Positions 45,422-53,239 of a stretch of 64,000 nucleotides of DNA are shown here, in pieces. Both the position numbers and the translations under genes were made by a program. Position 1 is the first letter of the stretch, and each line of letters starts with the position of its first letter. The notes beneath the pieces were generated by a model. The model had not been told where the DNA came from, ran no database searches, and saw nothing but the letters and a program-made list of their open reading frames with translations. The stretch comes from DASZTV01 sp035550655. Its GTDB lineage: Bacteria > Actinomycetota > Actinomycetes > JAFAQI01. Location: the NCBI GenBank assembly GCA_035550655.1, contig DASZOU010000027.1, positions 62,001 through 126,000 on the forward strand, read 5' to 3'.

Positions 45422-45960
45422 CCACTCGATGCGCCCGCTCGTGGCTTTTCGTCACCGCCACAGGCGGTGTCGCCTTGCTCGTCGTCGGGGCCAGCGCCAT
45501 CGCCTCACCTCGGGCTGTCAAGGCGCAGCGCGCCAACGTTGCCGTCACGACGGCGTCGTTGGAGTCCGCCGTTGCTCGCGGCGTCGCCTGGTATGAGGAA
45601 GGCTCCTCGTGGTCGACGGCTGCGAGCCCCGCAAGAGCAGAGAGTGGCCGCAGCGGTTGGCCCACGAACGTCTGCAGCGTGACCTACTGGACGACGAACC
45701 GCGACGCGTCCGCCCGGCTGGTCAACGAGGTGAGCGCACCGGACAACCGGCCCGTCGTCGTCATCGTCATGACCGGACGGTTCACAGTGCCCACCACGGC
45801 TCCGCCGCCCGCCGAGGGCGCCGCTCCCAGGTCTCGGTTCGCCACAGGCACGACGGAGATTGTCGTCACTGACGCGCGCACCGGAGCGATCCTCGACTTC
45901 AAGCTGTCCGACGATCCTCCGCCCAACGGCATTCCGACAACACCGCAGTTCCAGCGCTGA
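45415..45960 (+). CDS. Predicted exported or membrane-anchored hypothetical protein
   Basis: The 181-aa product begins at a GTG inside the end of the previous gene, so translation is coupled. An N-terminal hydrophobic helix (LFVTATGGVALLVVGASAIAS) is followed by a mostly extracytoplasmic domain. That domain contains RPVVVIVMTGRFTVP and TTEIVVTDARTGAILDF, which look like PepSY-type beta strands. No definite family was recognised. It is the last gene before the less GC-biased island. Confidence 0.55.
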   Translation: MLTTRCARSWLFVTATGGVALLVVGASAIASPRAVKAQRANVAVTTASLESAVARGVAWYEEGSSWSTAASPARAESGRSGWPTNVCSVTYWTTNRDASARLVNEVSAPDNRPVVVIVMTGRFTVPTTAPPPAEGAAPRSRFATGTTEIVVTDARTGAILDFKLSDDPPPNGIPTTPQFQR

Positions 45961-46028
45961 GCCGTTGTAGGTTCCGCGTGAACTTGTCCGCTCCCGAGCG
46001 TGGCGGCGACGCGGTTCCACGCTAGTTG

Positions 46029-46046
46029 TCCGCGAAATTCCGCGGA
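46029..46046. repeat. 18-bp dyad TCCGCG-N6-CGCGGA
   Basis: A perfect 6-bp inverted repeat surrounds AAATTC at the junction between the core region and the island. It could be a regulatory or recombination site, or the end of the preceding transcript. Nothing else supports either reading. Confidence 0.4.
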
Positions 46047-46087
46047 TAGATGTCCATTCCCTACTCGAGCTCGCTGACCGCGCGGCT

Positions 46088-46344
46088 CTACGCGTATCCA
46101 ACAACCCGCAAAGCGCGGCGCAGCGACGGGCGGCGGTTGCGGGCAAGTTGGGCGAGCCACTCGCGTTCGGGGTGCCGCGGTTGCCGCCGCTGCGTGCAGC
46201 CTTCGACCGCCGTGCGACACAGGTCATCCCAAAGATCGTCGGCATCGTCACGAGGTGCCACCGCAGCACGTGCCATTCTTGGGCGCCATCGCGGGTGACG
46301 CGGAGCGCACGGCTGAGCGAGGCGTCCTTGTAAGAGTCCGTCAT
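46088..46344 (-). pseudogene. Possible frameshifted remnant of a small gene
   Basis: The first part reads MTDSYKDASLSRALRV in one frame from 46344 and has coding-like codon use. The likely continuation DDADDLWDDLCRTAVEG, ending RALRVVGYA before a TAG at 46088, is in another frame. Joining them needs one frameshift near 46240. The family is unknown. The region 45961-46421 otherwise shows no gene, only the dyad at 46029 and the terminator hairpin at 46371. Confidence 0.3.
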
Positions 46345-46370
46345 CCGCTGTGTGAAACTGTGCGGGCGAA

Positions 46371-46405
46371 CTCACCCCTGCCTATTTCAGCTAGGCAGGG
46401 GTGAG
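46371..46405 (-). terminator. Strong hairpin terminator after the 47-aa gene
   Basis: CTCACCCCTGCCTA (46371-46384) and TAGGCAGGGGTGAG (46392-46405) form a perfect 14-bp stem with a 7-nt loop, 16 bp past the stop of the small basic gene. There is no U-tract, as is usual for actinobacterial terminators. Confidence 0.65.
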
Positions 46406-46421
46406 CCGGCTCTTGCGTGTG

Positions 46422-46565
46422 CTACTTCTTGCCCGACTTGCCCGCGCCGCCAGGCTTACCTCGCTGCGCGAGGTCGGATGCCGCCGCGCGTTTCTCAGCG
46501 GTCGTCGCCTTTGGGTCGCGAAGGACCTTGCCGGCCGCACTTGCGGCCTTCTTTCCCGTGGTCAT
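46422..46565 (-). CDS. Small basic protein divergent from the reverse transcriptase
   Basis: The 47-aa product reads MTTGKKAASAAGKVLRDP, continues KATTAEKRAAASDLAQ and ends in a Gly/Lys tail (GAGKSGKK). It has 9 Lys and 4 Arg, so it is strongly basic. GGAAGGAGGTGA, a near-perfect ribosome binding site, precedes the ATG at 46565. A hairpin terminator follows 16 bp after the stop. Similar short Lys/Ala proteins occur on mobile elements in many bacteria, but I know of no function. It shares a palindromic upstream region with the reverse transcriptase gene, so the two are probably co-regulated. It might bind nucleic acid. Confidence 0.75.
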   Translation of the reverse strand: MTTGKKAASAAGKVLRDPKATTAEKRAAASDLAQRGKPGGAGKSGKK

Positions 46566-46580
46566 AGTTTCACCTCCTTC

Positions 46581-46616
46581 CGCTCATTAGTGAGCGCAAT
46601 CACTCACTAATGAGCG
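46581..46616. promoter_or_regulatory. 14-bp-arm palindromic operator between the 47-aa gene and the reverse transcriptase gene
   Basis: CGCTCATTAGTGAG (46581-46594) and CTCACTAATGAGCG (46603-46616) are perfect inverted repeats separated by 8 bp. The right arm touches the -10 box of the reverse transcriptase, and the left arm lies next to the ribosome binding site of the 47-aa gene. A protein bound here would repress both. The HTH domain of the reverse transcriptase is a candidate. Confidence 0.75.
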
Positions 46617-46622
46617 TACGAT
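46617..46622 (+). promoter_or_regulatory. -10 box of the leaderless reverse transcriptase gene
   Basis: TACGAT is followed by 6 nt and the GTG at 46629. There is no ribosome binding site, so a leaderless mRNA is expected. The -35 region falls inside the palindrome at 46581-46616. Confidence 0.55.
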
Positions 46623-46628
46623 ACTCCT

Positions 46629-48305
46629 GTGGACTGGCTCACCGTGGAGGAAGCCGCAACGAGAATGGGCGTCTCGGTGGCGACCGTTCGCCGACGCGCC
46701 GCGGCGGGCGACCTCGTAGCACGGAAGAGCGGCAAGCAGTGGCTCATCGACGGCGAGCGCCTAGCCGGCGGTCCCCGGCGTCGGGCCCGCCGAGAAACGC
46801 TGCTGAGGTCGGTATTTGATGTCCCAGCTGCGTTGGCCTTCGTCAAAGCGACCGATATCAACGAGCTTTGGGTGCCCGACATCCTTCGCTTCGAGGATCA
46901 ACTTGCCGAACCGGAGCGACTCGTCAACGCTGTACTGAGAAAGATCCAAGACGGCGTCTTCGATCCGGCCGTGGCAATCCCCATACCAAAGACACCTTTC
47001 TTCACACGTAGCGCCGTCCTGTTGACGCTCGAGGACCGAATCGCCTTTCAGGCGGTTGTCGGCAGCGTCGCGGCTCGAATCGACGCTGCTTTGCCAGCTC
47101 AGGTGATGTCTGCCCGCGTCGCCGGCAGCGGACGGTGGTTCCTTCAGCGCGGTCCGACGTTGTGGAAGCGCTGGCAGGCGCAGGTTCAGTTGCAGTTGGT
47201 CACCGGCCAACCGTGGATGGTAAAGACAGATCTGACTGCGTACTTCGACCACATCTCGCATCGGTTGCTGATCGAAGAAGTCTCTGCCCTGAACCCTGAT
47301 CCCAGAGTGGTCACCACGCTCCGAGCCATGCTTCGTGCGTGGGCGCAGGTACCTGACATGGGCCTTCCTCAAGGTCCCAACGCAGCGCGTGTGCTGGGCA
47401 ACCTTTTCCTGCTACCTGTTGACCGCGTGATGCTCGACGCTGGCTACTCCTACCACCGCTTCATGGATGACATCAGAATCGTCGGTTCATCCAAGGCGGA
47501 CGTCATCTCTGGGATGCGCCTGCTGGAGCAAGAGTGCCGTAACCGCGGACTCATCATCAGCTCGTCCAAGACCCAACTACTCGAGGGCACGGACGCGATC
47601 AGGGACGGGCAACACCCCGATCGCGACGCAGCGCAGTATTCGTTCGATGCGGGACAAGCCACGGCACGACCACAGCTACGGCGCATGCTCCGCGCCGCCA
47701 TCCACGACGACGGCCACGTCCAGGTTTCGAGTCTCCGCTTTAGCCTTTGGCGGCTCGCGCGGCTGCGCGAGTACAGCGTGCTGACGCTCGTCTTGAAGCG
47801 CCTCGAAGACCTCGCTCCTGTTGCCTCCGTGGTTGCTGCATACCTGCAGCCGTTCGTCTCTCGTGACCGGGTGGTCAATGGGATTGCCGACTATCTCGAA
47901 GACCCCTCGCGTGCCTACTCGACCCACCTCGTGACTTGGATGCTCGCGTTGATGATGGAGCACCCGGGACGCATGCCGCCCCGCTGGTCGGCCGCTGCGG
48001 GAAGACTTGCAAAGGACCGCAACCAACCGCCTTACCTGCGAGCGTTGGCCTCGGTGATCCTCGCCCGCGGGGGTCGCCCCACGGAGATCAGCTGGATCAA
48101 GTCCGAGATGCTTCGCGAGTACGACCCCGACTTGCTTCGCGGATATGCAGTGGCTCTTCACTGGGAGGGCGCGCTGGACCGCGCAACAGAATCAGCCCTC
48201 ATTACCCGTGCGCCGGGCATGGCGGAAACGGTCGCCTACCTGCGCGGTCGAACCAGCCTCCCGTCGTTGGTATACACCGGCCGCAGGCTTCCATTACCCG
48301 GGTAA
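46629..48305 (+). CDS. HTH-reverse transcriptase fusion, probable defence RT
   Basis: The 558-aa protein has an N-terminal excisionase-like helix-turn-helix (WLTVEEAATRMGVSVATVRR, then AAGDLVARKSGKQWLI; residues 3-40). The RT core follows: PIPKTPFFTRSAV, motif A DLTAYFDHI with D201, motif B MGLPQGPNAARVLGN (Q248), motif C YHRFMDDIRI with D280 and D281, and motif D SSSKTQLL. Residues 345-558 are helical, HEAT-like repeats. There are no X/thumb, maturase or endonuclease domains, nor the NAxxH and VTG signatures of retrons, so it is not a group II intron or ordinary retron RT. The layout resembles Abi/unknown-group (UG) antiphage RTs. The GTG start is leaderless. Confidence 0.85.
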   Translation: MDWLTVEEAATRMGVSVATVRRRAAAGDLVARKSGKQWLIDGERLAGGPRRRARRETLLRSVFDVPAALAFVKATDINELWVPDILRFEDQLAEPERLVNAVLRKIQDGVFDPAVAIPIPKTPFFTRSAVLLTLEDRIAFQAVVGSVAARIDAALPAQVMSARVAGSGRWFLQRGPTLWKRWQAQVQLQLVTGQPWMVKTDLTAYFDHISHRLLIEEVSALNPDPRVVTTLRAMLRAWAQVPDMGLPQGPNAARVLGNLFLLPVDRVMLDAGYSYHRFMDDIRIVGSSKADVISGMRLLEQECRNRGLIISSSKTQLLEGTDAIRDGQHPDRDAAQYSFDAGQATARPQLRRMLRAAIHDDGHVQVSSLRFSLWRLARLREYSVLTLVLKRLEDLAPVASVVAAYLQPFVSRDRVVNGIADYLEDPSRAYSTHLVTWMLALMMEHPGRMPPRWSAAAGRLAKDRNQPPYLRALASVILARGGRPTEISWIKSEMLREYDPDLLRGYAVALHWEGALDRATESALITRAPGMAETVAYLRGRTSLPSLVYTGRRLPLPG

Positions 48306-48308
48306 TGG
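48291..48308. repeat. Perfect 18-bp palindrome at the end of the reverse transcriptase gene
   Basis: CCATTACCCGGGTAATGG is self-complementary without a spacer and includes the TAA stop codon. Without a loop it is a poor terminator and looks more like a protein-binding or recombination site. Confidence 0.6.
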
Positions 48309-48431
48309 GCCGCGGTGCCGCAACCGATCGATGGCGGTCGCACTGTCACCATCTCGAACAAGCTCACCGACGGACCGCGGATGCCGAAGGATGATGCGCC
48401 GGGGTTCTCGCCCGCCGCCGATCCCGCGCTC

Positions 48432-49181
48432 CTACCTCGGCCGACCAGCGGTTGTGCGGTCGGACCCAGCAGCGACTCGGTCGATCAGCTTGCTCAGCCG
48501 CTCTACGCGGCGGCCCGCGTGCCCGGCCGCAATCATGAAGCCGAGAATCACACCCGCGTCGAGGCCGCCTTTGGCTTTCATCGTCTGAAGGGTGCGAACC
48601 GCCGCCTCCTTCCCATAGTTATCCGCCCAACCATTGTTGCCGACAAACGACAGGTGCTCGAGATCGGCACGATGCGTCTCAGCGAGCGCGGCGCCACTGA
48701 CAGAGCCGGTCATCAGGTTGAGCGCTGCAGCTTCTGCGGCCCACCCACTCAGCGGATAGGACTCAGTTTCAACTACAGCCAGGGTTCCTCCGCGCGCCGC
48801 ACAGACTGCAATATCCACGGCTTCCCAGTCAGGCACGTAGGCCAGTACCGCCCGCGGGGAAGCTGTGCGACGTTGTTTCGAGCGGGGTGTGGTCGCATCG
48901 AATCGATGTGCCATTTCTACGACGGCTCGCGCTCCGCATTCCCATTGGCTTTGGGTAGGAGTCACCAGCAGCGGCGCAATACCTCGCTTGTCTGCCTGGT
49001 CGAGAGTCCACTCGACACAGACAACGGCCGCGTCGTCCCACGGTCGTTCGGGATCATCGTCAGGCACCCACGCTGCGTCGTAGGGCACGTCCGCGGGCAT
49101 GTCACTGACGGTAAGTGGGAGCACCGACAGGAAGAGTGACGGTCGATCGGACGCTTGTCGTCGGGCATCCTCACGGGCCAC
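48432..49181 (-). CDS. Hypothetical alpha/beta protein divergent from the CHAT gene
   Basis: The product has up to 249 aa from a GTG at 49181; later starts such as the Met in DMPADVP are possible. The central part alternates strands and helices: AVVCVEWTLDQADKRG, PLLVTPTQSQWECGARAVVE, AVLAYVPDWEAVDIAVCA, GTLAVVETESYPLSG. This suggests a Rossmann-like domain. A basic C-terminus (AGRRVERLSKLIDRV) follows. No family was recognised. It starts 13 bp from the CHAT gene on the other strand, so the two probably share control. It is convergent with the reverse transcriptase gene. Confidence 0.7.
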   Translation of the reverse strand: MAREDARRQASDRPSLFLSVLPLTVSDMPADVPYDAAWVPDDDPERPWDDAAVVCVEWTLDQADKRGIAPLLVTPTQSQWECGARAVVEMAHRFDATTPRSKQRRTASPRAVLAYVPDWEAVDIAVCAARGGTLAVVETESYPLSGWAAEAAALNLMTGSVSGAALAETHRADLEHLSFVGNNGWADNYGKEAAVRTLQTMKAKGGLDAGVILGFMIAAGHAGRRVERLSKLIDRVAAGSDRTTAGRPR

Positions 49182-49194
49182 AGGATGGGCTCAC

Positions 49195-52100
49195 ATGCTT
49201 CCCGCGCTCAATGGGCGTGACGTCTCCAACGTAGTGATGGGCCGCGAAGTGATTCGGCCGGCTACCGGTGTCGTCCGCGGTTTGACCGCGTGCGGACAGG
49301 TGGGTGAACCTGCCCTCGTGGAGGTTGTCTGCGGTCGGTGCGGGTCGCGGCAGCGAGCGTTCCTCGGGGAACGGGAGATCGCGTTCGTCAATGTCCCTGC
49401 GCTGTCCGAGGTCCTCGAGGGACGTCCCCCCTGGTCGAAGTGCGGTTCATGCAATGCCGCCCTCGGGCTGGCGTCCCGGGTACGCATCCACGGCAACGAC
49501 TGGAACACCCTTGTCGAGTTGGACGGGTCAGGTCGCGCTCAGCTCGGCAGCGAACTGACCCGCGTAATCAGGGCACACCTCGATGGTGTCATCGACGACC
49601 TTCAGCGGGCACCGGGCGCCCGTGAGCGGGAGGCCGTTGCGATGGCTCGGTACGCCGAGTTGACCGCCGAGGCTGTGGCATCGGCGATGATCGCTGCCAC
49701 GGGTCTCGTGCCGGACGTCACCCGGAACCCCATTCCGGGTGGGATCGACGAGGTCGATCTCATAGTCGGCGACGCTCAAGGTGTAGCGCTTGTGTCAGCC
49801 GCGTTGGCGCTTGCAGCCGATGGCACCACCCCGTTGCAGGAGCTTCTGGCAAGCCACATAGCCGACGGAGTCGTCTTGCCGGGAGCGATCGACTCGCTTC
49901 GTTCCTCCTTGGAAAGCCTGCTCGTTCGCGGCGGCCTCGATCCGACAACGCGCCTCTGCCTTCTGGCGGTGAACGCCGCCGCCCACGTTGCTGCCGGCGC
50001 GGTCGACCCGCTGGCCGCGGAGTTCACCCGGGTCTGGATCTCATGGGCGTGGACGGCCCAGACCGACCACCGACGAGACATTCTTCGGCTTCGACTCCCC
50101 AAGGAGCTCCCTGCGCTGGCGGTCGACCCGGACCAAATCGTCCGAGCGGTACACGAGGCCGTTGACTCGTCGGGGGACGCGATCGCTCGACTCCAGCTGA
50201 TCGCAGAGAGCGCCGGTTATCCCCATTTGATCCGCTCGGTGGCCCGTAACGCACCCGTGTTCGAGGCCGCGTCGAGCGAGGTCCTCAGGGATGCCTTGGA
50301 ACATGTTGCCGGTCTCGGCGAGGAAGTCCGGCTCATCGAGGCTTTGCGCCACGTGCTGGGCGTGCTCCGTTCCTCAGGTCGAAGCTCCGAACTGGTAGGT
50401 ATGACCCAGTACGCCATCACGCTTAGCGACGGCTCAGAGACTTCACGAGCTCGTCTGCTCACTCAACTCGGCGCCGCCGCGAAAGACGCGCGGGCACCCA
50501 CGCTGTTCCTGGAAACGGTCGGCGACCAGCCGCAGCCGTGGGAGGCAGATCTTCCCGCGCTCGAGCGACTGGCGATAGACACGGAACGCTCCACCGCACT
50601 GCGCATGACCGGTCGGCCAACTGACGCCCTGAAGGTGCTCGCTCCCTATCGGGACATGACTTTCGACGAGGACACGACCTGGCGCCTGGAGTTCAATCTC
50701 GCCCTGATCGAACGTGACCAGGGCGACCTCGGGCATGGCATTGCCGCCCTGGATCAGCTGCTTCAAAGCGCTCCGGATCAAGAGGCCCGCTTTCTCGCCC
50801 ACCAAGCACTCGCGACCACGGCCACTTCACTCGGCCGTCATCGCAACGCGGTCGACCATCTCCGGGCAGCCATCACGTTGGCGAAGGGACCGGACGCTGA
50901 GCAGATACCGACGCTTAGAGCACACCTCGCCTCGCTCCTTGCCGCTGAAGGTGACACGGTTGGAGCACTCGGCGAGTTGAATGCGCTCCAATCGGATCTC
51001 GACGGCGGCAGCCGGGCGGCGCTGGGTGCGGCCGATGCGGTGGTCGTTCTCCTCGAGCGTGGCGAGGAAATCCCCGAGGATCTCGTGCAGAGCACCAGCA
51101 ACGCGCTCGTCGATCTCGAACACGCGGCTTTCAGCAAGGGAGACTGGACGGTCCGGGCAAGTGCAATCCGGGTACGCGCGCGCCTGCGCGAGATCCTCGG
51201 TGACAGCGGTGGCGCGATCGCTGACCTCGAAACTCTGGTGACTTTGGCGAAGGACCCATTCGCCTTGGCGGCCCTCGCCGTGCTGCGTGCCCGGACCGGC
51301 GACGTCCCGGCCGCTCGCATCCATCTTCTCGCGATTCCCGACGCGTTGCGCGACGAATATGGCGCTACGCAGGACTCCTCCCTCCTTATCGACGCGACTG
51401 GTCGGCTGCGCGCTGAGATGAAGCGGGTGTCCACGGCGATGATGGCCGCGAGGCCGGCGCCGGCAGACGTGCGCCTAGCCTCTGAGTTGTCGCGCGACGC
51501 GATCGGAAGGGCTCGCGCATGGCGAAGCGGTTCGCCCAACCCACCGTCAAGACAGGCCCTCGCGGACCAACTGTCAGACGCACGTTTGGCCACGCTCGCG
51601 CCCGCCCGGGGCGCGCTATGGGTAGTCGAGTGGTGGCTCGGTGAAGAAGGTGTCGTCACTCTCCTCAGCCGCATCGGATCAGACAAGTCCATCGACTTCC
51701 GTGCGTTGCCCGCCATGCCCGTTGAGGCGCCTACCGTCGCGCTCGAAGTGCTCGCTCGGCTTCAAAACTGGTGGCCGCAACGACCCGGAGATCCCCTCGA
51801 TCACGACGGCTGGCGAATGCTTGAAGGTTGGCTCACCGCCGAAATGCGACTGGCGACCCATGACGATCACTTGGTTGTCATCGAGCACGCAGGACTTACC
51901 GGCCTGCCCTGGCACGCGATGGACGCACCCTGGACCACCTCCTACCTGCCGAGCTGGTCTGCCCTTTTCGATCTCCCCGGACCGCAACCACCGGTGAAAA
52001 ACGTGGGCCTCGCAAGCGTCCCGGCGCACTCAGATTCGCCGGCCACCCTCGAAGCCTTCGCCCGCGCCACCCGCTTGATCGAGACCGAAGCGGCACGACA

Positions 52101-52635
52101 TGACATCGGCGCAAACGTCCGCGACGGACCCACTGTGGACGCTGCAGCCGTCCGTGAGCTCCTGGCCAGCAACGACATCGTCACGCTTCTTTGTCACGGC
52201 CTCGTCGATCCCGAGCAGCGCGACCTCGCACTTCTGGTCGGACGTCGTGGGGCGCTGCCGACCCAACACCCGATCGCGGCGGCATCCGCGGAAGGTCGAG
52301 CGCACCGGCTGACGTGGAACTCACTCCAGGACCTGAACACGGCGGCTGGGCTCGTGATGTCAGGCGCGTGCTCGACCGGTCAAAGTCTGGTCGCCGGAAT
52401 GGGCGAGCGCCTCGGCCTCTTCGGTGCATTGCGCTCAAGCGGCACTCGCGCCGTGGTCGCCCCCGCCTGGGACGCCATCGCTGAGGACGTCTCCGAGCAG
52501 CTGGCCGACATCCACAGCCGGGTCTTGGCGGGATCGACGCTCGCGGCGGCCGTGCGCGCGACGGCCGACGCTTACGATTCTCGCCTGCCTGCCTGGCGCT
52601 CCCGGGTGTTGTGTGTGGAAGGAGATTGGCGATGA
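49195..52635 (+). CDS. CHAT-domain caspase-like protease with zinc ribbon and helical repeats
   Basis: The 1,146-aa protein has three parts. Residues 46-86 hold two CxxC pairs (C46/C49 and C83/C86), a zinc ribbon. Residues 100-860 are alpha-helical repeats, with clear TPR-like units such as ALIERDQGDLGHGIAALDQL and LATTATSLGRHRNAVDHLRA. The C-terminal CHAT domain (about 870-1146) has the catalytic pair H1001 in TLLCHGLVD and C1059 in MSGACSTGQS. CHAT proteases of this kind act in bacterial immunity and cell death, cutting a partner protein after activation (as in Craspase and gasdermin systems). The stop overlaps the start of a 185-aa membrane-type gene (ATGA), the likely substrate or effector. 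ATG 49195 is the favoured start. Confidence 0.9.
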   Translation: MLPALNGRDVSNVVMGREVIRPATGVVRGLTACGQVGEPALVEVVCGRCGSRQRAFLGEREIAFVNVPALSEVLEGRPPWSKCGSCNAALGLASRVRIHGNDWNTLVELDGSGRAQLGSELTRVIRAHLDGVIDDLQRAPGAREREAVAMARYAELTAEAVASAMIAATGLVPDVTRNPIPGGIDEVDLIVGDAQGVALVSAALALAADGTTPLQELLASHIADGVVLPGAIDSLRSSLESLLVRGGLDPTTRLCLLAVNAAAHVAAGAVDPLAAEFTRVWISWAWTAQTDHRRDILRLRLPKELPALAVDPDQIVRAVHEAVDSSGDAIARLQLIAESAGYPHLIRSVARNAPVFEAASSEVLRDALEHVAGLGEEVRLIEALRHVLGVLRSSGRSSELVGMTQYAITLSDGSETSRARLLTQLGAAAKDARAPTLFLETVGDQPQPWEADLPALERLAIDTERSTALRMTGRPTDALKVLAPYRDMTFDEDTTWRLEFNLALIERDQGDLGHGIAALDQLLQSAPDQEARFLAHQALATTATSLGRHRNAVDHLRAAITLAKGPDAEQIPTLRAHLASLLAAEGDTVGALGELNALQSDLDGGSRAALGAADAVVVLLERGEEIPEDLVQSTSNALVDLEHAAFSKGDWTVRASAIRVRARLREILGDSGGAIADLETLVTLAKDPFALAALAVLRARTGDVPAARIHLLAIPDALRDEYGATQDSSLLIDATGRLRAEMKRVSTAMMAARPAPADVRLASELSRDAIGRARAWRSGSPNPPSRQALADQLSDARLATLAPARGALWVVEWWLGEEGVVTLLSRIGSDKSIDFRALPAMPVEAPTVALEVLARLQNWWPQRPGDPLDHDGWRMLEGWLTAEMRLATHDDHLVVIEHAGLTGLPWHAMDAPWTTSYLPSWSALFDLPGPQPPVKNVGLASVPAHSDSPATLEAFARATRLIETEAARHDIGANVRDGPTVDAAAVRELLASNDIVTLLCHGLVDPEQRDLALLVGRRGALPTQHPIAAASAEGRAHRLTWNSLQDLNTAAGLVMSGACSTGQSLVAGMGERLGLFGALRSSGTRAVVAPAWDAIAEDVSEQLADIHSRVLAGSTLAAAVRATADAYDSRLPAWRSRVLCVEGDWR

Positions 52636-53189
52636 CGTCACCGTCCCCAGAGGGCCTCGCGGAGAGGCTGACCGCCAGCGGTGTTGACCCATCGGTAATC
52701 CCGCACGCGATGCGCTACTTCGTCTCAGCGTCGACCGGCGACGCGCCACCGGAGGCGATTCGCGAGCGCCTCGCCGCGGCCTGCGGCGGCTCTGCCATTG
52801 ACGCCGCGGTTGACCTCCTCGCCCGTGATCCGGACGCCCTCGAGGCGGCCTCTCTGGCGATCTTGAGCAGCGGCTGGGAGGACCCGGCGACACGCGATCT
52901 CGCTGCCGGCGCAATCGATGCCGCCGGCGTGAAGCTTCCCGTTGTTGAGGTCGGTCTGATCTGCCTCATGGGCGTGTACGGCATGTGGATACTTGCGACC
53001 GGCGGACGCCGGACTGAACACAAGGTGACTCGTCACGATGCCGACGGGTCATGGAGCGTCGAGACGATAACGACGTGGCATGGCGTAGCTGAGCCCCTCA
53101 GTGCGATCGTTCAGATCCTCACCGCAGGCACAACAGGTGGTATCGACCCTGCAGCGACACCTGGCACCCAAGACGGATCGACCCCATAG
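52632..53189 (+). CDS. Putative membrane effector or substrate of the CHAT protease
   Basis: The 185-aa product begins in the stop codon of the CHAT gene (ATGA) and is therefore made with it. Residues 1-108 are helical (LAERLTASGVDPSVIPHAM, IRERLAAACGGSAIDAAV, LEAASLAILSSGWEDPATRD). A hydrophobic stretch, VVEVGLICLMGVYGMWILAT (about residues 103-122), could be one membrane helix. A charged beta-like piece follows (KVTRHDADGSWSVETITTW), then an amphipathic AEPLSAIVQILTAG. No family was recognised. The arrangement, protease plus small membrane protein, resembles death-effector pairs; direct homology to gasdermin is not visible. Confidence 0.75.
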   Translation: MTSPSPEGLAERLTASGVDPSVIPHAMRYFVSASTGDAPPEAIRERLAAACGGSAIDAAVDLLARDPDALEAASLAILSSGWEDPATRDLAAGAIDAAGVKLPVVEVGLICLMGVYGMWILATGGRRTEHKVTRHDADGSWSVETITTWHGVAEPLSAIVQILTAGTTGGIDPAATPGTQDGSTP

Positions 53190-53239
53190 ACCTGGAGCTC
53201 ATCGCGGTTCAGTGCCATGTGACCCTCGAGAGTGTGCGT

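Noticed and set aside
46629..48305. A retron or group II intron origin for the reverse transcriptase
   Set aside because: No NAxxH or thumb-region VTG signature, no msr-msd-like repeat pair, no maturase or endonuclease domain. The single VTG lies before motif A and is not equivalent.
52632..53189. Identification of the CHAT partner as a bacterial gasdermin
   Set aside because: It is shorter, has one hydrophobic segment in a mostly helical protein, and lacks a visible gasdermin-like beta-rich N-terminal domain or acylated cysteine near the start.
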